The translations under genes and the position numbers were made by a program. DNA of 64,000 nt from Palsa-504 sp963808315 (lineage in GTDB: Bacteria; Actinomycetota; Actinomycetes; Streptosporangiales; Streptosporangiaceae): contig CAWEFK010000009.1 in assembly GCA_963808315.1 (NCBI GenBank), forward strand, positions 62,001-126,000. Reading direction: 5' to 3'. Below the pieces are notes generated by a model that saw nothing but the letters and a program-made list of their open reading frames with translations, was not told the origin of the DNA and made no database searches. Below are positions 1 through 7,064 of this stretch, in pieces (the stretch's first letter is position 1; the number at the start of each line of letters is the position of its first letter).

Positions 1-1
1 C

Positions 2-256
2 GAACGCGACGTGCTCAAGGCCGCGGCGTCCGGGGCGGACCTGACCGCGATCCCGGTGACCGCGTGGATGACCAGAGACCCGCAGGCGGCGAGCCCGGAG
101 ACCCCGGCCGAGGACGCGGCCCAGATCATGCTCCTGAACGGGTTCCGCCACCTGCCCGTCATGCAAGGGCGGCAGGTCTGCGGTGTCGTCAGCCTCCGTG
201 ACCTGTTCGCCGCCCGGATCAGCCGCCCGCCCCAGCCGCGCGCCGCCCAAGCCTGA
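2..256 (+). CDS. CBS-domain protein, C-terminal fragment (cut by the left edge)
   Basis: The frame is open from the window edge, so only the last 84 or so residues are visible. They form the second half of a CBS pair: an AWMTRDP turn, a helix with DAAQIMLLNG, then FRHLPVM and CGVVSLRDL, the usual end of a CBS domain, a module that binds adenosine nucleotides. The last 15 residues are rich in Ala, Pro and Arg and look unstructured. The sequence before the first in-frame GTG (base 11) also reads as CBS protein (ERDVLKA), so that GTG is not the start. Whether this is a stand-alone CBS pair or the tail of a larger enzyme cannot be told. Confidence 0.75.
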   Translation, partial: ERDVLKAAASGADLTAIPVTAWMTRDPQAASPETPAEDAAQIMLLNGFRHLPVMQGRQVCGVVSLRDLFAARISRPPQPRAAQA

Positions 257-350
257 AACGCACCCTCACCCGGTCCATCGAGCCACAGGCCGATCGAGAA
301 CACGAAGCACCGGCCTGGGCGAAGCATAAGCCGACTCCCGCCTGGGCCCA

Positions 351-494
351 CCCCGCCCCGCGGGAACCCCGCCCCGCGGGAACCCCGCCCCGCGGGAACC
401 CCGCCCCGCGGGAACCCCGCCCCGCGGGATACCACGCGTCACCGCCGCCCCGCGGGAACCCCGCCTCGCGGGACACCACGCGTCACCGCCGCCC
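351..494. repeat. GC-rich tandem repeat (16-bp unit) with a longer compound unit
   Basis: About four head-to-tail copies of the 16-bp unit GCCCCGCGGGAACCCC run from 351 to about 425. They pass into two copies of a longer unit containing GCGGGA[T/C]ACCACGCGTCACC followed by the same core. Each unit contains the self-complementary CCGCGG, so the array can form hairpins. No gene frame of known type crosses it, and there are no unique spacers, so it is not a CRISPR array. Confidence 0.8.
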
Positions 495-547
495 CATCCG
501 CCCACCCGGATCACTTCCGTCCCGTCCAGTTGTGAACTTTTCGTGGA

Positions 548-613
548 AGATTCAGGCTTGGTGGGGACTTTTGTGCGTCATAGTACCCACAAGTCTTCAC
601 AGAACCTGAATCT
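548..613. repeat. 9-bp inverted repeat with an inner imperfect arm pair
   Basis: AGATTCAGG at 548-556 is matched by CCTGAATCT at 605-613. Inside lies a weaker pair, GACTTTTGTG and CACAAGTC. The segment is much more AT-rich than its surroundings. It could be a regulatory hairpin or the relic of an element end; no coding frame is associated with it. Confidence 0.5.
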
Positions 614-823
614 ACCAAGATCTTTGTTCGATTAAGCCGGGAGAGGGCAGGCACGCCTGCCACAGCCGCACCGACCTCGACCGGGGCGCCATCGCCCGCC
701 AGCTGCGCCTCACGGCTGGATCATGACCGGGCCCCGACGTTCGGCACGCTACAGGCCAGCCGGTCCAGGGTCCGGTCACCGGACAAAAGCGTCAATTCAG
801 ACTCTCGCTCAGACATTCGAATT

Positions 824-869
824 ATCGTGGATACTTGCCGACCCTATGAGGGTAGTAATGATCCACGAT
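824..869. other. Nested perfect hairpins in a gene-free stretch
   Basis: ATCGTGGAT (824-832) pairs perfectly with ATCCACGAT (861-869), and inside that loop ACCCT (841-845) pairs with AGGGT (849-853) around a 3-nt loop. Two nested perfect stems in an AT-rich patch suggest a structured RNA or a pair of protein-binding palindromes. No promoter or gene can be assigned. The rest of the 257-984 interval beyond the listed repeats shows no convincing gene. Confidence 0.5.
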
Positions 870-892
870 CGCAGCGGAGCCCGGGCTGGTTT

Positions 893-943
893 GGGGTTTG
901 GGGTGCACTCGCCTGGCGGTGCGGGGTGTTTAGGGGTGGGGGG
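893..943 (+). other. G-tract cluster before the PPOX gene
   Basis: Runs of four or more G occur at 893-896, 900-903, 923-926, 933-936 and 938-943, separated by short loops, on the same strand as the gene starting at 985. The last three runs are close enough to form a G-quadruplex together with an earlier one. It lies roughly 45-90 nt upstream of the start codon, so it could lie in the promoter or leader. Confidence 0.45.
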
Positions 944-984
944 TGAACTTGGTTGTTGTTGCGGCCTCGTGGTTTAATCGGCGG

Positions 985-1494
985 ATGCTTGAGACGCCGG
1001 CGGACCTCGACCGCCTCCAGCACCTCCTGGATCGCAGCGCGGCTGGCGCCGGGCCCCACCTGCGGGGCATCGTCACCGAGGAACGGCGCCTGGACGCCGC
1101 GCAGGTGGCCCGCGGCTGCAGGGCATGCGGCTGCTCGTGGTGGCGACAGTGACCGCCGACGGCCGCCCGCTGGCCGGCCCGGTGGACGGCTACTTCGTGC
1201 ACGGGTCGTTCTATTTCAGCTCCGGCCGCGATTCGGTCCGCATGCGTCACCTGGCCGTCCGGCCGGCGGTCAGCGCCACCTATGTGACCGGGGAGGACTT
1301 CGCCGTCACCGTGCACGGCCAGGCTGAGCTTTTCGACGTCCTGGACCCCGGGCACGGCGACCTGCGCCAGGCCATGCTGGATCACTACCTGCCACGGCAG
1401 GGACCTGACTTCGAGACCTGGCTGAATCAGGCTAACCCGGTCGGGGCCCGGATCGCGGCGGAGAAGATGTTCACGTACGCGGCGGTAGCGCTGA
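985..1494 (+). CDS. PPOX-class (pyridoxamine phosphate oxidase-like) flavin/F420 protein, frameshifted
   Basis: The N-terminal part starts MLETPADLDRL at ATG 985 and runs to about 1110, where the frame shifts. The protein then continues with MRLLVVATVTADGRPL, GPVDGYFVHGSFYF and VRMRHLAVRPAVSATYV, the split-barrel pattern of flavin- or F420-binding PPOX proteins (strand, phosphate-binding SxRxRHL region, strand). About 165 residues fit the family. A second one-base change is needed near 1490 to reach a stop at 1492-1494; without it the frame runs on into the antisense of the neighbour. Substrate unknown. It converges on the dehydrogenase gene that ends at 1497. The breaks look like sequencing indels because conserved protein lies on both sides. 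Confidence 0.65.
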
Positions 1495-1496
1495 GG

Positions 1497-2343
1497 TCAG
1501 GAGCGGGCCAGGCTGGTGGCCAGGCTGACGCCGGCCAGCCGCTCGGCCTCGGCCCACAGCCGGGCCGCGGTGACGGTGTCGCGGGCCCGGCGCGGCGGCT
1601 GGACGGTGGTGGTGGGACCGACAGCCCGAACCACCGGGAGGGCAGGAAGCCGAAGCTGTTCAACGGGGTCCGCTTCGGCTTGTCGCGGCCAAGGCTGGCC
1701 CCCGCGTTCTGCAGGTTCGTGCGGGTGAACCCGGGGTGCGCCGCGTTGCTCATCAGGTTCCAGCCACGCTGGCTGGCCAGCTCGGCCAGGTGCAAGGTCA
1801 TCATCAGGTCGGCCAGCTTGGACTGGGCGTAGGCCAGGTTGGGCCGGTAGCGGCGGGTCCATTGCGGGTCGCCGAAACGTATCCGGCCGTAGCTGGCCAC
1901 GCCGCTGCTCATCGTGACCACTCTCGGCGCCCGGGCGACCAGCACCAGCGGCAGCAGCCGCATAGTCAGCGCGAACGGGCCGAGGAAGTTGCTGCCGAAC
2001 TGCAGCTCGAAGTCGTCGGCAGTGGTCATCCGGGCCGGCGGAGCCATCACGCCCGCGTTGTTGACCAGCACGTCCACCGGCACGCCGTCCGCGATCAGGC
2101 CGTCGGCGAACTCGCGCCACCGAGGCGAGCTCGGCCAGGTCGATCGCGGCGGACCTCGAGTTCGGCCCCGGGATGGCGTTCCAGGATCTCCTCGCGCGCC
2201 TGGTCCCCCTCGGCGACCGTCCGGACAGCCATCACGACGTGCGCTCCGGCCTCGGCCAGGCGCCGGGCCGCTTCCTTGCCGGTGCCGCTGTTCGCGCCCG
2301 TGATCACGACGAGCTTTCCGGCCTGCTCGGGAACCGCATACAT
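1497..2343 (-). CDS. Short-chain dehydrogenase/reductase, frameshifted
   Basis: An NAD(P)-dependent SDR of the retinol-dehydrogenase-like group. The start is ATG 2343 with GAAGGAG upstream. The first segment has the Rossmann motif TGANSGTGKE. After one-base insertions near 2145 and 2118 the protein continues with NNAGVM, the active-site Ser in VVTMSSGVAS and the catalytic YAQSK, then AAHPGFTRTNL. A further shift near 1640 leads to the ending VSLATSLARS at 1497. All catalytic residues (Asn, Ser, Tyr, Lys) are seen, so the enzyme is probably intact in the organism. It is divergent from a TetR gene and shares its operators, so it is the likely target of that repressor. Confidence 0.75.
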
Positions 2344-2368
2344 GACTTCTCCTTCGAACCTCTTCAGT

Positions 2369-2441
2369 AGACCATCGGTCTGTTAAGTCCGAAGTTAGCA
2401 GACCGATGGTCTTTACACAAGAGACCATCGGTCTGTAAAGT
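2369..2441. promoter_or_regulatory. Divergent promoter with three TetR-type operators
   Basis: Three perfect copies of the 13-bp palindrome AGACCATCGGTCT (or its reverse complement) sit at 2369-2381, 2400-2412 and 2422-2434. The third fills the spacer of a promoter facing the TetR gene: TTTACA (2412-2417), 18 bp, TAAAGT (2436-2441). The -10 ends 7 nt before ATG 2449 and no Shine-Dalgarno is present, so the tetR mRNA is probably leaderless. Binding there would block both directions, fitting autorepression plus control of the dehydrogenase. Confidence 0.8.
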
Positions 2442-2448
2442 ATGTTCC

Positions 2449-3198
2449 ATGGTGGTGTTCCAGCGAGCACGAAGCGAAGAGCAGCGCGAAGCGCGCCGGC
2501 AGGCGATTCTTGGGGCCGCGGCCGCGATGCTCGCCGAGATGCCGGTGGCCGAGGTTACCCTCAACGAGCTCAGCCGCCGGGCCGGGCTGGCCAAGTCCAA
2601 CGTGCTGCGCTACTTCGAATCCCGGGAAGCCGTCCTGCTCGAACTCCTCGATTCTGCCTGGCAGGAGTGGCTGACCGAGCTGGACCAGAACCTCGCGACC
2701 CGGCCGGATGCGGCCGACCGCGCCCGACCGGTCGCCGGCCACGCCCGACCGGTCGCCGGCCATGCCGGACCGGTCGCCGGCCACGCCGGACCGGTCGCCG
2801 AGCGTGCCGATCGCGCCGCCCTCGCGGTGGCCGCCTCCCTCGCCTCCAGGCCCATGCTGTGTGACCTGATCAGCGCCCAGGCCGCCGTGCTCGAGCGCAA
2901 CGTCTCGCCACAGGTCGCCGCTCAGTACAAACGCGCCAGCATCGCTGGCATCACCGCGCTGGGCGCCCTGCTGCTCCGCTGCGTGCCCGAGCTCGGCGAG
3001 CACGATGCGTTCCGGCTGGCTGGTGCCGCCGTCATGATGACCAGCGCGCTGTGGCCGCACACGCAGCCCTCACCCGCGATGCTCGCCGCCTACGCCGCCG
3101 AACCGGACCTGGCCGCCATGCGTCTGGACTTCACCGCCACCCTGGGGGAGGTCCTCCAGGTGATGGCCGCTGGACTGCTGACTCGTTCGGCCCGTTAG
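2449..3198 (+). CDS. TetR-family transcriptional repressor
   Basis: 249 residues with an N-terminal TetR DNA-binding domain (about 10-60): EQREARRQAILGAA, then the helix-turn-helix VTLNELSRRAGLAKSNVLRYF. The C-terminal half (115-245) is helical and would hold the ligand pocket and dimer interface. Between them, residues 93-120 are four tandem copies of RPVAGHA-like heptads, an unusual insertion. The ATG is chosen because the promoter lies 7 nt before it. It faces the SDR gene across three identical operators, so it probably represses both. The inducing ligand is unknown. Confidence 0.9.
   Translation: MVVFQRARSEEQREARRQAILGAAAAMLAEMPVAEVTLNELSRRAGLAKSNVLRYFESREAVLLELLDSAWQEWLTELDQNLATRPDAADRARPVAGHARPVAGHAGPVAGHAGPVAERADRAALAVAASLASRPMLCDLISAQAAVLERNVSPQVAAQYKRASIAGITALGALLLRCVPELGEHDAFRLAGAAVMMTSALWPHTQPSPAMLAAYAAEPDLAAMRLDFTATLGEVLQVMAAGLLTRSAR
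2725..2808 (+). repeat. 21-bp in-frame tandem repeat inside tetR (4 copies)
   Basis: Four adjacent 21-bp units beginning [C/G]GACCGGTCGCCGGCCACG encode RPVAGHA, RPVAGHA, GPVAGHA and GPVAERA. Only a few bases differ between copies. The repeat sits in the linker between the DNA-binding and ligand-binding domains. Confidence 0.9.
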
Positions 3199-3225
3199 CG
3201 GTGCAGGCCTCGGATACTGTGCGGC

Positions 3226-3966
3226 GTGACCGCCAGCAATGTTGAGCGCTTCGACGCGCGTACCTGGCCGGAAGATGTGCTTGAGGAGTTGTTCGCGGGG
3301 GCGTTCCCCGAGTTCATTACCGCCGACGTGGAGGCCAAGAAGTACATCGGCCGGGTTCGCGAGTGGTTCACCGACCTCAACATCATGCTGGTCGACGACC
3401 ACGATGTTCCGGTGGCCACCGGATGGGGCGTCCCGATCAGGTGGAACGGCGAACTCGCCGGCCTGCCGACCGGTTACACCGACACCACCAGGCAGGCGGT
3501 CCAGGGCCGCGAGCACGGCAGTACGCCTGACACCTTCGTGATCTGCGGCGGGATCGTCAGCCGTCGCAGAACCGGGCAGGGGCTGGCGGGCGAGCTGATC
3601 AAGGCTCTGTGCGACCTCGCGCCGCAGGCGGGCTGCACCCGCGTCATCGCCCCGGTGCGCCCGATCCTCAAGCCGGCCTATCCGCTGACTCCGATCGACA
3701 CCTTCGCCCGGTGGACGCGCGAGGACGGCGCGCCGCTTGATCCTTGGCTGCGCACCCACTGGCGGTTGGGCGGAAAGATCATCGCCACCGCACCCTCATC
3801 GCAGATCATGACCGGCACCGTGAGCGAGTGGGAGAGGTGGACCGGCATGGTCTTTCCCTCTACCGGCGACTACGTCATCCCCGCCGGGCTCAGCCCCCTG
3901 CACATCGACCGCGAGGCGGACTGCGGCCGCTACGTCGAGCCGAACGTGTGGGTCCGGCACCGGTAA
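3226..3966 (+). CDS. GNAT-family N-acetyltransferase-like protein
   Basis: 246 residues from GTG 3226. The segment VICGGIVSRRRTGQGLAGELIKAL holds the acetyl-CoA pyrophosphate-binding signature of GNAT proteins (R-x-x-G-x-G/A, here RRTGQGLA), following strands that match the GNAT core (LVDDHDVPVATGWGVPI). The C-terminal 90 residues (DTFARWTREDGAPLDPWLRTHW onward) resemble uncharacterised actinobacterial GNAT-like proteins in which a conserved R/W-rich block follows the core. The substrate is unknown. It starts 27 nt after tetR, so the two may be co-transcribed. It overlaps the 3' end of the convergent TSCPD gene. Confidence 0.7.
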   Translation: MTASNVERFDARTWPEDVLEELFAGAFPEFITADVEAKKYIGRVREWFTDLNIMLVDDHDVPVATGWGVPIRWNGELAGLPTGYTDTTRQAVQGREHGSTPDTFVICGGIVSRRRTGQGLAGELIKALCDLAPQAGCTRVIAPVRPILKPAYPLTPIDTFARWTREDGAPLDPWLRTHWRLGGKIIATAPSSQIMTGTVSEWERWTGMVFPSTGDYVIPAGLSPLHIDREADCGRYVEPNVWVRHR

Positions 3967-4418
3967 CCGGCGTGCCCGGCCAGTGGTTCCTGGGCCGCGA
4001 TCCAGGCACTGGCTTGCCGGACGCGCTCGGAGAGCGTGTACACCCCGAGTGCGGCGCGGTCGGGGTACGGCAGCCAGTCGATGGCCAGGCGGCGCGCGAT
4101 GTAATCCACCGCGGAGCGCACCCTGGGGATCTCCGGGTCGTCGGTATGGCCATTGGGCACGAAGAACTGGTCGAGCCCGGGTCCGATGAGGTCAGCCAGC
4201 GGCACCTGCTGCTGCAGGCCGATGGACAGGGCGATCGCGTACATGCTCACCAGGCCCGCGCCACTGCTGCCATGCTTGCCCCAGTGGATGAAAACCTCAC
4301 CGAGGGTGCCGTCGTCGCGCTGGTTGGCGGTGATGCAGAACCGCTCGGTGTCGATGGTGACGGTGGTGGTGTGGCCGCTGCGGCGTCGTGACACGCACCG
4401 ACGAACGCCAGCCACCAT
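3930..4418 (-). CDS. Stand-alone TSCPD-domain protein (ribonucleotide-reductase-associated type)
   Basis: 162 residues. The core GEVFIHWGKHGSSGAGLVSMYAIALSIGLQ and DLIGPGLDQFFVPNGHTDDPEIPRVRSAVDYIARRLAIDWL resembles the TSCPD domain found at the C terminus of B12-dependent ribonucleotide reductases, here without a reductase. GGAGATCGGTCA before ATG 4418 gives a good ribosome site. The last dozen residues overlap the 3' end of the convergent GNAT gene, so the true C terminus may be shorter or frame-shifted. Role unknown; a nucleotide- or metal-binding accessory function is only inference from the domain. Confidence 0.65.
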   Translation of the reverse strand: MVAGVRRCVSRRRSGHTTTVTIDTERFCITANQRDDGTLGEVFIHWGKHGSSGAGLVSMYAIALSIGLQQQVPLADLIGPGLDQFFVPNGHTDDPEIPRVRSAVDYIARRLAIDWLPYPDRAALGVYTLSERVRQASAWIAAQEPLAGHAGYRCRTHTFGST

Positions 4419-4511
4419 TGACCGATCTCCGAACTAGTATATGAATTGTAGACGCATCAACAGAGTAACGATGCAGAAATCTGCGCTAGCTCTGTAGGCG
4501 GCTAGCAACCG

Positions 4512-5906
4512 CTAGACGGCGCGCCAGCCCTCGGGATCCGGGCGCGCGGCCAGTGGGGCATCGGGCTCGTAGGGTTCCCGGGTGAACACGAACGTTCCCA
4601 GGTCAAGATGGTCGACCGCACCGTCCGGGCGACGCACGACGCGCAGGGACTCGCCCGCGTAGTAACCGTCGAGGCCGGTCCAGGTCCCGTCGGGCTCGGC
4701 CCGGAAGCGGGCCGCGCGGCCGCTTCCGGCCACCGGCGAAAGGGCCAGGGCGCGATCGGCGTGCAGCCGCAGCGCGTAGGGGCGGGGGCCCCAGTACCAC
4801 AGGCCGGTCAGCGCCAGCAGGTCTTGATCAACGTCGGGCGATGGCTTCCAGCGCGCCGGGAGGCGCGGCTCGTGGTCCGTCACGATCCTCATCAGGTCGA
4901 TGGCGATCGAGCCGATGTCGGGTCCCGAGGTGGCGTTGGCCAGGGCGATCCCGCCGATGCCATCAGCCGGGCTGACGCACAAGGTGGCGAGGAAGCCGGG
5001 CATGGAACCGGAATGGCCGTAGGCCACGCGCCCGTCCCGGCGGAATAGCTGCAGGCCGAGCCCGTAACCGCTGGCCCAGGCCTCGTCCCCGGGCGGTGCG
5101 GCCGGGACCCGCATCTCGGCGATGGTGCTCGCGGTCAGCACCCGGTCGTCGCCGTCGAGCAGGAACGCCGCGAAACGGCTCAGGTCGGCCGCGGTCGACC
5201 ACAGCTCCCCCGCCGGCGCCATCAGCCCGGTGCCCTCGGCCGGTTCGAGCTGCATGACGTCGGCCCATGGATGCACCGCGAAACCGCGCGCATGCGGTGC
5301 CTGCGGCGACGTACTGGTCCGGGCCATGCCCAGCGGCTCAAGGACCTCCTCGCGCAGCACCTCGGTCCACTCCCGTCCGCGGAGCTGGCCCACGAGCGCG
5401 CCGAGGAGGGCATAACCGGGATTGGAATAGTGGAATAGCCGTCCGGCCGGATGGCGCGCAGGCTCGGGCCCGAGGACGTCGGCCAGCTCGGGCCGCAGGT
5501 TACCGGGGGTCCGTTCCCACCACGGCCCGTGGCTTTCCGACGCCAGCCCGGCGGTGTGCGAGAGCAGCTGGACGATCGTCGCGCCCTCCGCAGGACCCGC
5601 ATCCAGGTACTTGCCCACCGGATCGGCCAGGTCCAGCTGACCCTCGTCGCGTAGCCGCATGACCAGGACCGCCACGAAGGTCTTGGTCAGCGAGCCGATG
5701 CGGTACTGGGTGTTGGCGTCGGGCTCGTGCCCCTCCAGCATGCTGCGCGCCCCGCACCATACCTGGCGCCCGTCCCGCACCACCGCCCCGACCAGCGACG
5801 GCGTCCGGCCTGTGGCCTGGCCGACGGCCACGCGGTGCAGAAGCGCCCGGCACGTACCGGGCAGCAGCCCGTCGGCCGGGTCAACGGAAAAGGAAGCTGC
5901 GGTCAC
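4512..5906 (-). CDS. Serine hydrolase, beta-lactamase/DD-peptidase (class C-like) family
   Basis: 464 residues from GTG 5906. The three active-site motifs are present: S72-L-T-K75, Y160-S-N162 and H298-S-G300. There is no signal peptide, so the enzyme should be cytoplasmic. Residues 370-464 form an extra C-terminal domain seen in many esterase/peptidase members. The GTG overlaps the stop of kal by 4 nt (GTGA), making it the last gene of the lysine degradation operon. A hydrolase or amidase role on an intermediate or a peptide source of lysine is possible but not shown; family members include penicillin-binding proteins, esterases and D-aminopeptidases. Confidence 0.85.
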   Translation of the reverse strand: MTAASFSVDPADGLLPGTCRALLHRVAVGQATGRTPSLVGAVVRDGRQVWCGARSMLEGHEPDANTQYRIGSLTKTFVAVLVMRLRDEGQLDLADPVGKYLDAGPAEGATIVQLLSHTAGLASESHGPWWERTPGNLRPELADVLGPEPARHPAGRLFHYSNPGYALLGALVGQLRGREWTEVLREEVLEPLGMARTSTSPQAPHARGFAVHPWADVMQLEPAEGTGLMAPAGELWSTAADLSRFAAFLLDGDDRVLTASTIAEMRVPAAPPGDEAWASGYGLGLQLFRRDGRVAYGHSGSMPGFLATLCVSPADGIGGIALANATSGPDIGSIAIDLMRIVTDHEPRLPARWKPSPDVDQDLLALTGLWYWGPRPYALRLHADRALALSPVAGSGRAARFRAEPDGTWTGLDGYYAGESLRVVRRPDGAVDHLDLGTFVFTREPYEPDAPLAARPDPEGWRAV

Positions 5907-6295
5907 CGGGCCGGGACCACCACGGTGCCGGCCGCGGTGACCACGATGACGGGGTCAGGTAGGACCGAGGCCGCCGATTCGCCGCGGGCCGGTTCAGCCC
6001 GGCAGACTACCCGCGCCTCGAAGGCGAGCTGCCGGCTGCGGCGGCCGGCCGCGGTGACGGTGGCGGTCGCCTCGATGACGTCACCGGCCAGCACCGGCGC
6101 GCGGAACTGGACGTCGGAGTAGGAGGCGAACAGGCCCTCGTCACCGTCGGTCCTGATGCACAGCTCGGTGGCCACGTCGCCGAACATCGCGAGCACGTAG
6201 GCGCCGTCCACCAGGTTCCCGCCGTAATGGGCGTCCCCGTGGGTGACGTACCTGCGGTGGGTCACCGACAGGCCGACGTGCGGGCTTGTGCTCAT
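5903..6295 (-). CDS. kal: 3-aminobutyryl-CoA ammonia-lyase
   Basis: 130 residues, hot-dog fold. It removes ammonia from L-3-aminobutyryl-CoA to give crotonyl-CoA (EC 4.3.1.14), the last specific step of lysine fermentation. The signature DAHYGGNLVDGAYVLAMFGDVATE, followed by DGDEGLF and the barrel strand VQFRAPVLAGDVIEATATV, matches Kal enzymes of lysine-fermenting bacteria. The ATG at 6295 overlaps the kamE stop (ATGA), and its own stop overlaps the next start. The C-terminal 20 residues are less conserved. Position directly after kamE supports the call over a generic thioesterase. Confidence 0.88.
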   Translation of the reverse strand: MSTSPHVGLSVTHRRYVTHGDAHYGGNLVDGAYVLAMFGDVATELCIRTDGDEGLFASYSDVQFRAPVLAGDVIEATATVTAAGRRSRQLAFEARVVCRAEPARGESAASVLPDPVIVVTAAGTVVVPAR

Positions 6296-7064
6296 GCCGT
6301 TCCCTCCTGGGGGGCCAGTGCGTGCACCAGGTAGCTTGCCACCTCGCCCGGAGTGGTGCCACGGCCGAAGATCTTGTCCACGCCGAGGTCACGCGCCGTG
6401 CCGGGATCGAACCGGGGGCCGCCGGCCACCAGCAGCGGCCGCTGCTCGCCGAGCTGGCGCGACGGAACGCCTCGGCCATCTCGCGGGTGTTCGACAGGTG
6501 CGCGTCGCGCTGGGTTACCACCTGGCTGACCAGGACGGCGTCGGCATGCTCGGCTTCGGCCCTGGCCACCAGGTCGGCCACGCCGACCTGGGAACCCATG
6601 TTCACCACCCGGATCTCCCGGTAGTACTCCAGCCCCTTCTCCCCCGCGTGCCCCTTGACGTTCAGGATGGCGTCGATGCCCACGGTGTGCGCGTCGGTGC
6701 CGATGCAGGCACCCACCACGACCAGCTTGCGGCCGAGCCCCGTACGGATCCGCAGGTTCACCTCTGCCGCCGGGAGCAGCGGGAACTCCCGCTCGGTCAC
6801 GGTCACGGCCGCCAGGTCGACCACGTGGCTGACCCGTCCGTACACGATGAAGAACGTGAAGTCAGGCCCCATCCCCTTGGCGTGCACGACCATCGCCGGG
6901 TCCAGGCCCATCTTCGCGGCCAGCTGAAGCGCGGCGCCCTCGGCCCGGGCCCGTTCGGTCTCGTCACCGAACGGCACCGGCAGCGTGAACGAAAGCTGCA
7001 CCCGCCCGTCCCCGGTGGTGTCGCCGTAGGGCCGCACGACGCCGATTTTCCCGGTCACGCTCAT
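6292..7064 (-). CDS. kamE: Lysine 5,6-aminomutase beta subunit (B12- and PLP-binding), one frameshift
   Basis: Beta subunit of the adenosylcobalamin- and PLP-dependent aminomutase that turns beta-lysine into 3,5-diaminohexanoate. An N-terminal dimerisation domain is followed by a Rossmann B12 domain. His126 in DAHTVG is the expected lower axial cobalt ligand, and Lys137, 11 residues later, matches the PLP lysine known in the clostridial enzyme (H133/K144). One C is missing near 6455; the correct frame ends GEVASYLVHALAPQEGTA with a stop at 6292 overlapping the kal ATG. Corrected length is about 257 residues, normal for the family. The ATG at 7064 overlaps the kamD stop. Confidence 0.9.

Noticed and set aside
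351..494. Short CRISPR array
   Set aside because: Units are directly adjacent with no unique spacers, and no cas genes are present.
648..723. Remnant of a protein C terminus (HSRTDLDRGAIARQLRLT) before 723
   Set aside because: A short protein-like run ending in a stop, but too short to place in a family and without a start.
4512..5906. Secreted beta-lactamase giving antibiotic resistance
   Set aside because: No signal peptide and it is coupled to a catabolic operon; the SxxK/YSN/HSG set is shared by many esterases and peptidases.
5903..6295. Generic hot-dog thioesterase
   Set aside because: The DAHYGGNLVDG signature and place after kamE fit 3-aminobutyryl-CoA ammonia-lyase much better.
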